This document shows, piece after piece, positions 23,982 to 35,188 of a stretch of 64,000 nt of DNA; within the stretch, counting starts at the first letter, position 1; every line of letters begins with the position of its first letter. The position numbers and the translations under genes were made by a program. Under the pieces are notes generated by a model. That model saw nothing but the letters and a program-made list of their open reading frames with translations. It was not told where the DNA came from and did no database searches. Source of the DNA: Pseudorasbora parva (taxonomy: Eukaryota; Chordata; Actinopteri; Cypriniformes; Gobionidae); the NCBI RefSeq assembly GCF_024679245.1, contig NW_027125104.1, positions 124,001 to 188,000 on the forward strand. Reading direction: 5' to 3'.

Positions 23982-25014
23982 TACACACTGGTTAAAAGCA
24001 GATAGCGTGGAGGGAAAAAGCGTGCGGTTCTTGACGCTTGTGGCGCCGCCCACTGCCCCAAAGGGTGAAGTTGCACCAGTTTTGTTATGTTTCTGTCTCT
24101 TTCTGCTGTGTCAGCCAGTGACCCGGAGAGTTCAGAGAACTGAACTGCGTCTGTTTTCATCGAGGTTGTCGAAACCTGCGACCGGTTTGCCGAATGTGGT
24201 TTTTCCCACAAACTTTGATATTCAACGGACGAGTTGATTGACAGCAGTGGTCCCAAAGGCAAAGTTGTTCGGATGGAGGTTTTCTGTCGTATGGCACGAC
24301 TGTCTCGTGCGCGTGCTGTGAAAAAGCACGCGACATACGTTCGCCTATAGCCGCTCTCATGTTGTTGCTTTTTCATTTTAAAGCGCCACTAGGTGGCCAT
24401 TCACCGCGTCCTTTCTCGCCTGACCCCAGACTGAGCCCGTGCACGGGTGTACCGGCTTGGGTGAAATTGTCTCGTTCCGTCCAAGAGCTATAGCCGTTCT
24501 AGCAGACCCCGCCTCGCCCAGCCCGTAGGTTTCGGCCTGCCGCCGCCAAGCTGAATCGAAATTCCCACTTTTTTTCCGATCTGGACGGACAGTCAGACTC
24601 CAGAGAATCTTTCTGCACTGGTTTGGGCCAGATCGGGCAAAAGACCTAGGACTAGTGTGCAAAAGTAGGTTTTTCACAAAATCCCAAATACCCGAAAATT
24701 TCGCCAGCGCAACCTTCGAATCCGAGGCATGCGTCTCGCTCGGCTCGAGCCAAGGATTCCGATGATATAAGACACTTGGTTCTGCGGCGTGCGGTTTGGG
24801 AGCTACGAGCCATTTCGTACTTTCGGTGGCTGTAGCGCCACCGCCGGGCCCATCGGGGGGCCAGCCTTGGTGATGTTGTAGAGCGAGTGGCTAGTACCAT
24901 CCCTCAAAGTTTCAGGTCTCTACGACGTACGGCCTTTGCCAACCCTCCCCCCCCTCACCGCTTCCCAGATGGGCGTCGCCTTTGCCGGCTCCCCTGCCGC
25001 TGCGTCATTGTGTC

Positions 25015-25202
25015 ATCGCTTCTCGGCCTTTTGGCTAAGATCAAGTGTAGTATCTGTTCTTATCAGTTTAATATCTGATACGTCCCCTATCCGGGGACTG
25101 CATATTAAATTGATTTTTGGCACATGGAGCCGGAACCGGGGCTTGCTCCGTCCACTCCACGCATCGACCTGGTATTGCAGTGCCTCCAGGAACGGTGTGC
25201 TT
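25015..25202 (+). ncRNA. RNU2: U2 snRNA, unit 14
   Basis: RNA as at 887. Type A proximal element. Confidence 0.96.
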
Positions 25203-25673
25203 CCCCTTTTTGGGGACTGCGAATTGTTGTGACTAATAGAAGAACCAACAACACCACTGGAATTTTGTCAGAGAATACAGAAATACGCAGGAAGCGCATA
25301 CAGAATGACGATGAGGTGACCGTTGACGATGACCGTGCCACAGAGAAAGCAGCAAGCTGCGGTCATATGAGCATAGGGAAAAAAGAAGAACAAAAGCGTC
25401 GGTTGCCGGCCGGCTGACTCATCACCGTCACAGCACGTTTTTTGATGTCCCTCTTATTTGAGAGTCTTTACCAACGAGCTGATGAGTCGAATCAGGGGTT
25501 TGTGTTGGATGGATTAGGGACACCTGATTCAAATCAAGGTCAGGCACGCACGCACGCAGCAGTCAAGCAATGGAAGGTGCCCCGTCCTTCCTTTTCTTGG
25601 GGGAGGGGAAGGTCACCGTGTTTGAGGATGGCGAAGGGGGATAGGGCGCCTCTGCCTGGAGGCCAGGCAACTC

Positions 25674-25837
25674 ATACTTACCTGGCAGGGGAGACACCAT
25701 GATCAGGAAGGTGGTTCACCCAGGGCGAGGCTCGGCCATTGCACTCCGGTTGTGCTGACCCCTGCGAATTCCCCAAATGTGGGAATCTCGACTGCATAAT
25801 TTATGGTAGTGGGGGACTGCGTTCGCGCTCTCCCCTG
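25674..25837 (+). ncRNA. RNU1: U1 snRNA, unit 14
   Basis: RNA as at 1546. The spacer after it is the one interrupted by the foldback transposon. Confidence 0.96.
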
Positions 25838-26550
25838 TACACACTGGTTAAAAGCAGATAGCGTGGAGGGAAAAAGCGTGCGGTTCTTGACGCTTGTGGC
25901 GCCGCCCACTGCCCCAAAGGGTGAAGTTGCACCAGTTTTGTTATGTTTCTGTCTCTTTCTGCTGTGTCAGCCAGTGACCCGGAGAGTTCAGAGAACTGAA
26001 CTGCGTCTGTTTTCATCGAGGTTGTCGAAACCTGCGACCGGTTTGCCGAATGTGGTTTTTCCCACAAACTTTGATATTCAACGGACGAGTTGATTGACAG
26101 CAGTGGTCCCAAAGGCAAAGTTGTTCGGATGGAGGTTTTCTGTCGTATGGTACGACTGTCTCGTGCGCGTGCTGTGAAAAAGCACGCGACATACGTTCGC
26201 CTATAGCCGCTCTCATGTTGTTGCTTTTTCATTTTAAAGCGCCACTAGGTGGCCATTCACCGCGTCCTTTCTCGCCTGACCCCAGACTGAGCCCGTGCAC
26301 GGGTGTACCGGCTTGGGTGAAATTGTCTCGTTCCGTCCAAGAGCTATAGCCGTTCTAGCAGACCCCGCCTCGCCCAGCCCGTAGGTTTCGGCCTGCCGCC
26401 GCCAAGCTGAATCGAAATTCCCACTTTTTTTCCGATCTGGACGGACAGTCAGACTCCAGAGAATCTTTCTGCACTGGTTTGGGCCAGATCGGGCAAAAGA
26501 CCTAGGACTAGTGTGCAAAAGTACACTGTAAGAAATTGTGTCGTAAAATA

Positions 26551-26595
26551 ACGGTAATGTACTGGCAGCTGTGGTTCCAGCAATGTACTGTTAAT
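26551..26595 (+). repeat. Direct repeat copy 1 inside the foldback transposon
   Basis: ACGGTAAT followed by ACTGGCAGCT and GGTTCCAG recurs with few changes at 27,219-27,263. The left terminal segment therefore seems duplicated inside the element, through nesting of a related element or internal duplication. Confidence 0.6.
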
Positions 26596-27218
26596 TTACA
26601 GCCCTCTACTGTTTATATACAGCTGTCATTTCTTACAGTATTTTACCGTAATAATACCATGAAAGGTAACTTTTAATTTGGAAAACTGACCGCTTCAAAC
26701 AGTTCTCATTTTAAAACTAGTATTTATAGGTGTTTGTATCGTAAAACTTAATTTGAGTCATTTCACACTTGTAAGGTGTAGTAGTAAAATGATTTAGAAA
26801 CATGACTTTAACTTCAATCTTTGCGGTTCGTTGTGAGCAATAGCACACACGTATGTGATAAATTACTCAACAAACGGCTCATAACTGCATCAGCAAACAC
26901 AGTCACTGCCGTTAAATAAAGCATCAGGCAGCATATCAGCAATGTTTCTCTGCTCATCCTGGACTGAAGCACAGGCTCTACTCTTCAGCACAACGGTAAC
27001 CCACAAAACTAATGAATTCAACTAAAAGATCTCTTCTATATCATCTTGTGCAACAACACATAAACAGGTCATTTTAATATTTACTCTCCTTATCAGTTAC
27101 TGACTTTGCACAACTTTTTTCTAATAACTTTCACTAATATTTCAGTGCAAATATCTTGATTCATCTGGTAAATCTGACTGTTACGTTTTACAGTATATTA
27201 CTGTTTTTCCTTGATTTG

Positions 27219-27263
27219 ACGGTAATCTACTGGCAGCTCTGGTTCCAGTAAAGTGCTGTTTTT
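27219..27263 (+). repeat. Direct repeat copy 2 inside the foldback transposon
   Basis: Second copy of the 26,551-26,595 motif, here preceded by ACAGTATATTACTGT (about 27,190), a near-palindrome that also occurs close to the right end (about 29,090 and 29,153). Confidence 0.6.
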
Positions 27264-27483
27264 TTACAGTACTTTTCCGTAAATGAATTTACAGTTTCTT
27301 ACTGTTAATTTACGGTTCCCTCTGTGGGTTTTTTCATCTAACCCCTTTAACCCTTTTAACCCCACAGCAAAATCTTCAGTTTTAAATGAACACTGAAGAG
27401 TGTACACACTACAGAGTGTTAGAGTAATTGAAGCATTGATGAAGTTCATGTGATAATTAAGAGATTAATTAAGTGATAACTGA

Positions 27484-28175
27484 GAACACCTGTTAACAAG
27501 AATCACTGAAGGACAGAGAAACACAAGAACTACAACTGACTTCAGCCACAGCTTTAGATGAAATCAACTGAAGATAAAAGAAGACATTAAATCTCTGAAG
27601 ATCTCATCAGAGGATTGAACAACTCCACAAACAGCATTACCAGCTTCACACATTACTAACCAGACTGACTTTATTTCTGTCAGACGTCTACAGAAGCTCT
27701 TATTGAGAATCAACAGATCTTTAGGTGTTGATGTTTAATAAAAAATATTTGGTCACCCTTATCGTGATCAGTGTTTGCTTCAGTTGGGCTCTTGGCCCTT
27801 GACTCTGTAATGATAGTTTTTCTTTGTCTGCTATAACTGTGTGTTTCTTAAACACATTTATTGTAGCAAAAAAGCCAAGAAAAAAAATGGTCAGAAATGA
27901 ATGACTGTGTTTTGCTATAATTGTAATAGGATGTTTAGCTTGTTAATCTTGTCCAGTGTTTTTCCCTAAACAAACCCATTCTTTTAAAAACACATACATT
28001 TACTCTTATTTTATGTTATTAAACTGGGACCCTTCTGAAATTATCAACCACTGATTAGGAATTAGTTATGAATGATTTATAAAGTCATGATTTTAACACA
28101 TTGTTTGCTCTCTGCTGTCATTTAGACTCACATAGACTTGAAGAATCAGCGTATGAATCTCAACAATGGTGACAA
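27484..28175 (+). repeat. Left arm of long inverted repeat
   Basis: Reads as an imperfect reverse complement of 28,342-28,943. Clear matching segments are 27,590-27,705 against 28,755-28,870 (including GTCAGACGTCTACAGAAGC) and 28,126-28,175 against 28,342-28,390. The arms differ by substitutions and indels, so the structure is not young. Confidence 0.8.
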
Positions 28176-28341
28176 TCAATAAAAAAAATGAACAGATCAA
28201 CTCTGAACATCACAAAACTCTACTTAAAGTCAACACAACAACAGCAGCAAAAATAAAGGCAAATAATAAGAATTAAAGAAAATAACCAGGCTATTCAGCA
28301 GCATAATTTATTCGTGCCGCAATGCATGCTGGGAGTTTTGA

Positions 28342-28943
28342 GTGTCACCACGGCTGAGATTCATACGCCGATTCTTGATGTCTGTGTGAGTCAGCTTGAT
28401 TCAGATGTTTTGACCACAAGCTGTTCCCATGCTCTTCAAATTATCTGGTTGTTGCAATACTGATGTTATAAAATTATAGGGTTCAAGTTTTACAAAAAAT
28501 TAGGCATCAGCTATATGTTTATAAATAAGACTAGTAAATTATTAGTGAATTAAACCATTATTAAATAGACAACATAACCAACTCATGTTTTTTTCTCAGC
28601 TTTGCTTGCTAAATCAAATGTATTGAAAACACACCGTTACAGCAGCGAGAGAAAAACTAATGTTATTGTGTCAATGTTCAAGAGCCCAACTAAAGCAAAC
28701 ACTGATCACCATAATGGTAACGTCAGAAGAAACAATCAAACATCATCTGATAATTCCCAATAAGAGCTTCTGTAGACGTCTGACAGAAATAAAGTCAGTC
28801 TGGTTAGTAATGTGTGAAGCTGATAATGCTGTTTGTGGAGTTGTTTAATCCTCTGATGAGATCTTCAGAGATTTAATGTCTTCTCTTTATCTTCAGTTGA
28901 TGAAATCATGTTTCTCTTTCCTTCAGTGATAACAGCAGGTGTT
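28342..28943 (-). repeat. Right arm of long inverted repeat
   Basis: Reverse-complement partner of the left arm, shorter by about 90 bp through indels. A GCATGCTGGGAGT string (28,324-28,336) lies just inside the spacer edge and resembles a ZNF143 core on the minus strand. Confidence 0.8.
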
Positions 28944-29582
28944 CATCAGTGTCTGAATTCACTCTCTTCTTTCCTCTCTCTCTGTCGAGTGGTCTATATC
29001 AGTGAACTAGTGTAGGGAATAGTGAATAAGGGGATAGGGAGTGATTTTGAACACAGCCTCTGAGTGTCGACTTTAAGCGTGTTAATTCACAGTATATTAC
29101 TGTTGGCTATTTTCTTGAAAATGACAAATATTACCCAGAATGCATTGTTTTCTACAGTATATTACTGTTTTAATGGAAAACAGCATTTTACTGTCAAAAT
29201 GTGGCCGTTTTTTTACAGCATTTTTTTACAGTGTAGGTTTTTCACAAAATCCCAAATACCCGAAAATTTCGCCAGCGCAACCTTCGAATCCGAGGCATGC
29301 GTCTCGCTCGGCTCGAGCCAAGGATTCCGATGATATAAGACACTTGGTTCTGCGGCGTGCGGTTTGGGAGCTACGAGCCATTTCGTACTTTCGGTGGCTG
29401 TAGCGCCACCGCCGGGCCCATCGGGGGGCCAGCCTTGGTGATGTTGTAGAGCGAGTGGCTAGTGCCATCCCTCAAAGTTTCAGGTCTCTACGACGTACGG
29501 CCTTTGCCAACCCTCCCCCCCCTCACCGCTTCCCAGATGGGCGTCGCCTTTGCCGGCTCCCCTGCCGCTGCGTCATTGTGTC

Positions 29583-29770
29583 ATCGCTTCTCGGCCTTTT
29601 GGCTAAGATCAAGTGTAGTATCTGTTCTTATCAGTTTAATATCTGATACGTCCCCTATCCGGGGACTGCATATTAAATTGATTTTTGGCACATGGAGCCG
29701 GAACCGGGGCTTGCTCCGTCCACTCCACGCATCGACCTGGTATTGCAGTGCCTCCAGGAACGGTGTGCTT
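29583..29770 (+). ncRNA. RNU2: U2 snRNA, block 2
   Basis: RNA as at 887, followed by CCCCTTTTCGGGG instead of T5. It is the first U2 after the foldback insertion, whose right end lies about 350 bp upstream, so the U2 proximal promoter is intact. Confidence 0.96.
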
Positions 29771-30241
29771 CCCCTTTTCGGGGACTGCGAATTGTTGTGA
29801 CTAATAGAAGAACCAACAACACCACTGGACTTTTGTCAGAGAATACAGAAATACGCAGGAAGCGCATACAGAATGACGATGAGGTGACCGTTGACGATGA
29901 CCGTGCCACAGAGAAAGCAGCAAGCTGCGGTCATATGAGCATAGGGAAAAAAGAAGAACAAAAGCGTCGGTTGCCGGCCGGCTGACTCATCACCGTCACA
30001 GCACGTTTTTTGATGTCCCTCTTATTTGAGAGTCTTTACCAACGAGCTGATGAGTCGAATCAGGGGTTTGTGTTGGATGGATTAGGGACACCTGATTCAA
30101 ATCAAGGTCACGCACGCACGCACGCAGCAGTCAAGCAATGGAAGGTGCCCCGTCCTTCCTTTTCTTGGGGGAGGGGAAGGTCACCGTGTTTGAGGATGGC
30201 GAAGGGGGATAGGGTGCCTCTGCCTGGAGGCCAGGCAACTC

Positions 30242-30405
30242 ATACTTACCTGGCAGGGGAGACACCATGATCAGGAAGGTGGTTCACCCAGGGCGAGGCT
30301 CGGCCATTGCACTCCGGTTGTGCTGACCCCTGCGAATTCCCCAAATGTGGGAATCTCGACTGCATAATTTATGGTAGTGGGGGACTGCGTTCGCGCTCTC
30401 CCCTG
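30242..30405 (+). ncRNA. RNU1: U1 snRNA, block 2
   Basis: RNA as at 1546. A private C-to-T change at 30,215 lies at -27, outside the proximal element. Confidence 0.96.
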
Positions 30406-31438
30406 TACACACTGGTTAAAAGCAGATAGCGTGGAGGGAAAAAGCGTGCGGTTCTTGACGCTTGTGGTGCCGCCCACTGCCCCAAAGGGTGAAGTTGCAC
30501 CAGTTTTGTTATGTTTCTGTCTCTTTCTGCTGTGTCAGCCAGTGACCCGGAGAGTTCAGAGAACTGAACTGCGTCTGTTTTCATCGAGGTTGTCGAAACC
30601 TGCGACCGGTTTGCCGAATGTGGTTTTTCCCACAAACTTTGATATTCAACGGACGAGTTGATTGACAGCAGTGGTCCCAAAGGCAAAGTTGTTCGGATGG
30701 AGGTTTTCTGTCGTATGGTACGACTGTCTCGTGCGCGTGCTGTGAAAAAGCACGCGACATACGTTCGCCTATAGCCGCTCTCATGTTGTTGCTTTTTCAT
30801 TTTAAAGCGCCACTAGGTGGCCATTCACCGCGTCCTTTCTCGCCTGACCCCAGACTGAGCCCGTGCACGGGTGTACCGGCTTGGGTGAAATTGTCTCGTT
30901 CCGTCCAAGAGCTATAGCCGTTCTAGCAGACCCCGCCTCGCCCAGCCCGTAGGTTTCGGCCTGCCGCCGCCAAGCTGAATCGAAATTCCCACTTTTTTTC
31001 CGATCTGGACGGACAGTCAGACTCCAGAGAATCTTTCTGCACTGGTTTGGGCCAGATCGGGCAAAAGACCTAGGACTAGTGTGCAAAAGTAGGTTTTTCA
31101 CAAAATCCCAAATACCCGAAAATTTCGCCAGCGCAACCTTCGAATCCGAGGCATGCGTCTCGCTCGGCTCGAGCCAAGGATTCCGATGATATAAGACACT
31201 TGGTTCTGCGGCGTGCGGTTTGGGAGCTACGAGCCATTTCGTACTTTCGGTGGCTGTAGCGCCACCGCCGGGCCCATCGGGGGGCCAGCCTTGGTGATGT
31301 TGTAGAGCGAGTGGCTAGTGCCATCCCTCAAAGTTTCAGGTCTCTACGACGTACGGCCTTTGCCAACCCTCCCCCCCCTCACCGCTTCCCAGATGGGCGT
31401 CGCCTTTGCCGGCTCCCCTGCCGCTGCGTCATTGTGTC

Positions 31439-31626
31439 ATCGCTTCTCGGCCTTTTGGCTAAGATCAAGTGTAGTATCTGTTCTTATCAGTTTAATATCT
31501 GATACGTCCCCTATCCGGGGACTGCATATTAAATTGATTTTTGGCACATGGAGCCGGACCCGGGGCTTGCTCCGTCCACTCCACGCATCGACCTGGTATT
31601 GCAGTGCCTCCAGGAACGGTGTGCTT
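31439..31626 (+). ncRNA. RNU2: U2 snRNA variant (A121C), block 2
   Basis: Private A-to-C change at nt 121 (31,559) near stem-loop III (GCCGGACCCGGGGC). The invariant 5' half and Sm site are unchanged. Confidence 0.94.
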
Positions 31627-32101
31627 CCCCTTTTTGGGGACTGCGAATTGTTGTGACTAATAGAAGAACCAACAACACCACTGGAATTTTGTCAGAGAAT
31701 ACAGAAATACGCAGGAAGCGCATACAGAATGACGATGAGGTGACCGTTGACGATGACCGTGCCACAGAGAAAGCAGCAAGCTGCGGTCATATGAGCATAG
31801 GGAAAAAAGAAGAACAAAAGCGTCGGTTGCCGGCCGGCTGACTCATCACCGTCACAGCACGTTTTTTGATGTCCCTCTTATTTGAGAGTCTTTACCAACG
31901 AGCTGATGAGTCGAATCGGGGGTTTGTGTTGGATGGATTAGGGACACCTGATTCAAATCAAGGTCACGCACGCACGCACGCACGCAGCAGTCAAGCAATG
32001 GAAGGTGCCCCGTCCTTCCTTTTCTTGGGGGAGGGGAAGGTCACCGTGTTTGAGGATGGCGAAGGGGGATAGGGCGCCTCTGCCTGGAGGCCAGGCAACT
32101 C

Positions 32102-32265
32102 ATACTTACCTGGCAGGGGAGACACCATGATCAGGAAGGTGGTTCACCCAGGGCGAGGCTCGGCCATTGCACTCCGGTTGTGCTGACCCCTGCGAATTCC
32201 CCAAATGTGGGAATCTCGACTGCATAATTTATGGTAGTGGGGGACTGCGTTCGCGCTCTCCCCTG
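32102..32265 (+). ncRNA. RNU1: U1 snRNA, block 2
   Basis: RNA as at 1546. The upstream spacer carries one extra CACG repeat (about 31,966-31,987) and GAATCGGGGG. Confidence 0.96.
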
Positions 32266-33298
32266 TACACACTGGTTAAAAGCAGATAGCGTGGAGGGAA
32301 AAAGCGTGCGGTTCTTGACGCTTGTGGCGCCGCCCACTGCCCCAAAGGGTGAAGTTGCACCAGTTTTGTTATGTTTCTGTCTCTTTCTGCTGTGTCAGCC
32401 AGTGACCCGGAGAGTTCAGAGAACTGAACTGCGTCTGTTTTCATCGAGGTTGTCGAAACCTGCGACCGGTTTGCCGAATGTGGTTTTTCCCACAAACTTT
32501 GATATTCAACGGACGAGTTGATTGACAGCAGTGGTCCCAAAGGCAAAGTTGTTCGGATGGAGGTTTTCTGTCGTATGGTACGACTGTCTCGTGCGCGTGC
32601 TGTGAAAAAGCACGCGACATACGTTCGCCTATAGCCGCTCTCATGTTGTTGCTTTTTCATTTTAAAGCGCCACTAGGTGGCCATTCACCGCGTCCTTTCT
32701 CGCCTGACCCCAGACTGAGCCCGTGCACGGGTGTACCGGCTTGGGTGAAATTGTCTCGTTCCGTCCAAGAGCTATAGCCGTTCTAGCAGACCCCGCCTCG
32801 CCCAGCCCGTAGGTTTCGGCCTGCCGCCGCCAAGCTGAATCGAAATTCCCACTTTTTTTCCGATCTGGACGGACAGTCAGACTCCAGAGAATCTTTCTGC
32901 ACTGGTTTGGGCCAGATCGGGCAAAAGACCTAGGACTAGTGTGCAAAAGTAGGTTTTTCACAAAATCCCAAATACCCGAAAATTTCGCCAGCGCAACCTT
33001 CGAATCCGAGGCATGCGTCTCGCTCGGCTCGAGCCAAGGATTCCGATGATATAAGACACTTGGTTCTGCGGCGTGCGGTTTGGGAGCTACGAGCCATTTC
33101 GTACTTTCGGTGGCTGTAGCGCCACCGCCGGGCCCATCGGGGGGCCAGCCTTGGTGATGTTGTAGAGCGAGTGGCTAGTGCCATCCCTCAAAGTTTCAGG
33201 TCTCTACGACGTACGGCCTTTGCCAACCCTCCCCCCCCTCACCGCTTCCCAGATGGGCGTCGCCTTTGCCGGCTCCCCTGCCGCTGCGTCATTGTGTC

Positions 33299-33486
33299 AT
33301 CGCTTCTCGGCCTTTTGGCTAAGATCAAGTGTAGTATCTGTTCTTATCAGTTTAATATCTGATACGTCCCCTATCCGGGGACTGCATATTAAATTGATTT
33401 TTGGCACATGGAGCCGGAACCGGGGCTTGCTCCGTCCACTCCACGCATCGACCTGGTATTGCAGTGCCTCCAGGAACGGTGTGCTT
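33299..33486 (+). ncRNA. RNU2: U2 snRNA, block 2
   Basis: RNA as at 887. Followed by CCCCTTTTCGGGG. Confidence 0.96.
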
Positions 33487-33957
33487 CCCCTTTTCGGGGA
33501 CTGCGAATTGTTGTGACTAATAGAAGAACCAACAACACCACTGGACTTTTGTCAGAGAATACAGAAATACGCAGGAAGCGCATACAGAATGACGATGAGG
33601 TGACCGTTGACGATGACCGTGCCACAGAGAAAGCAGCAAGCTGCGGTCATATGAGCATAGGGAAAAAAGAAGAACAAAAGCGTCGGTTGCCGGCCGGCTG
33701 ACTCATCACCGTCACAGCACGTTTTTTGATGTCCCTCTTATTTGAGAGTCTTTACCAACGAGCTGATGAGTCGAATCAGGGGTTTGTGTTGGATGGATTA
33801 GGGACACCTGATTCAAATCAAGGTCACGCACGCACGCACGCAGCAGTCAAGCAATGGAAGGTGCCCCGTCCTTCCTTTTCTTGGGGGAGGGGAAGGTCAC
33901 CGTGTTTGAGGATGGCGAAGGGGGATAGGGCGCCTCTGCCTGGAGGCCAGGCAACTC

Positions 33958-34121
33958 ATACTTACCTGGCAGGGGAGACACCATGATCAGGAAGGTGGTT
34001 CACCCAGGGCGAGGCTCGGCCATTGCACTCCGGTTGTGCTGACCCCTGCGAATTCCCCAAATGTGGGAATCTCGACTGCATAATTTATGGTAGTGGGGGA
34101 CTGCGTTCGCGCTCTCCCCTG
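33958..34121 (+). ncRNA. RNU1: U1 snRNA, block 2
   Basis: RNA as at 1546. It is the last U1 before the first retrotransposon. Confidence 0.96.
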
Positions 34122-35094
34122 TACACACTGGTTAAAAGCAGATAGCGTGGAGGGAAAAAGCGTGCGGTTCTTGACGCTTGTGGCGCCGCCCACTGCCCCA
34201 AAGGGTGAAGTTGCACCAGTTTTGTTATGTTTCTGTCTCTTTCTGCTGTGTCAGCCAGTGACCCGGAGAGTTCAGAGAACTGAACTGCGTCTGTTTTCAT
34301 CGAGGTTGTCGAAACCTGCGACCGGTTTGCCGAATGTGGTTTTTCCCACAAACTTTGATATTCAACGGACGAGTTGATTGACAGCAGTGGTCCCAAAGGC
34401 AAAGTTGTTCGGATGGAGGTTTTCTGTCGTATGGTACGACTGTCTCGTGCGCGTGCTGTGAAAAAGCACGCGACATACGTTCGCCTATAGCCGCTCTCAT
34501 GTTGTTGCTTTTTCATTTTAAAGCGCCACTAGGTGGCCATTCACCGCGTCCTTTCTCGCCTGACCCCAGACTGAGCCCGTGCACGGGTGTACCGGCTTGG
34601 GTGAAATTGTCTCGTTCCGTCCAAGAGCTATAGCCGTTCTAGCAGACCCCGCCTCGCCCAGCCCGTAGGTTTCGGCCTGCCGCCGCCAAGCTGAATCGAA
34701 ATTCCCACTTTTTTTCCGATCTGGACGGACAGTCAGACTCCAGAGAATCTTTCTGCACTGGTTTGGGCCAGATCGGGCAAAAGACCTAGGACTAGTGTGC
34801 AAAAGTAGGTTTTTCACAAAATCCCAAATACCCGAAAATTTCGCCAGCGCAACCTTCGAATCCGAGGCATGCGTCTCGCTCGGCTCGAGCCAAGGATTCC
34901 GATGATATAAGACACTTGGTTCTGCGGCGTGCGGTTTGGGAGCTACGAGCCATTTCGTACTTTCGGTGGCTGTAGCGCCACCGCCGGGCCCATCGGGGGG
35001 CCAGCCTTGGTGATGTTGTAGAGCGAGTGGCTAGTGCCATCCCTCAAAGTTTCAGGTCTCTACGACGTACGGCCTTTGCCAACCCTCCCCCCCC

Positions 35095-35114
35095 TCACCG
35101 CTTCCCAGATGGGC
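35095..35114 (+). promoter_or_regulatory. U2 proximal element upstream of retrotransposon copy 1
   Basis: Intact type A element 60 bp upstream of the interrupted U2. The native snRNA promoter therefore points directly into the retrotransposon 94 bp downstream and could start its transcript. Confidence 0.65.
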
Positions 35115-35154
35115 GTCGCCTTTGCCGGCTCCCCTGCCGCTGCGTCATTGTGTC

Positions 35155-35188
35155 ATCGCTTCTCGGCCTTTTGGCTAAGATCAAGTGT
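35155..35188 (+). pseudogene. RNU2: U2 snRNA 5' fragment (nt 1-34), interrupted
   Basis: Matches U2 through AAGTGT (nt 34) and then enters the retrotransposon. The remainder resumes at nt 38 at 40,652; nt 35-37 (AGT) are missing. The break lies within the branchpoint-recognition sequence, so this U2 locus cannot make functional U2. Confidence 0.95.

Larger units (their letters stand above)
1..26521 (+). repeat. U2-U1 snRNA tandem array, block 1 (14 units, 1,856 bp period)
   Basis: Position 1 corresponds to position 1857, and every landmark repeats at exactly 1,856 bp through 25,015 (U2) and 25,674 (U1). The units are nearly identical and differ by scattered single bases. Diagnostic bases of this block are GGCACG (169), AGTACC (765-770), GGAATTTTG (1131) and CCCCTTTTTGGGG after U2. 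The last unit already carries the GGTACG variant (26,150) typical of the downstream blocks. All genes lie on the + strand, the usual head-to-tail arrangement of multicopy snRNA arrays. Collapse or expansion by the assembler cannot be excluded for repeats this similar. Confidence 0.97.
26524..29233. mobile_element. Nonautonomous foldback DNA transposon with TA target duplication
   Basis: A 2,710-bp insertion in the U1-to-U2 spacer. The uninterrupted spacer reads AAAAGTAGGTTT. Here TA is present on both sides (26,522-26,523 and 29,234-29,235), and the unit is longer by exactly 2,712 bp. The ends are short inverted repeats, CACTGTAAGAAA at the left and the complement of CACTGTAAAAAA at the right. 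Inside is a large imperfect inverted repeat, arms about 27,484-28,175 and 28,342-28,943, around a 166-bp centre. No transposase ORF is present; the longest ORFs (61-89 codons) are not recognisable. TA duplication and CA-starting ends suggest mobilisation by a Tc1/mariner-type transposase, but I cannot name the family. Confidence 0.85.
29234..35188 (+). repeat. U2-U1 snRNA tandem array, block 2
   Basis: Three complete pairs and the start of a fourth. Most diagnostic bases differ from block 1: AGTGCC before U2, GGTACG in the spacer, and in two of three units GGACTTTTG and CCCCTTTTCGGGG after U2. The unit with U2 at 31,439 is mixed, with GGAATTTTG and CCCCTTTTTGGGG. It is 1,860 bp long because of one extra CACG repeat. 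Confidence 0.95.

Noticed and set aside
27264..29403. Short ORFs of 61-89 codons in the foldback transposon
   Set aside because: Low-complexity A/T-rich translations with no transposase motifs, and some run into the snRNA spacer.
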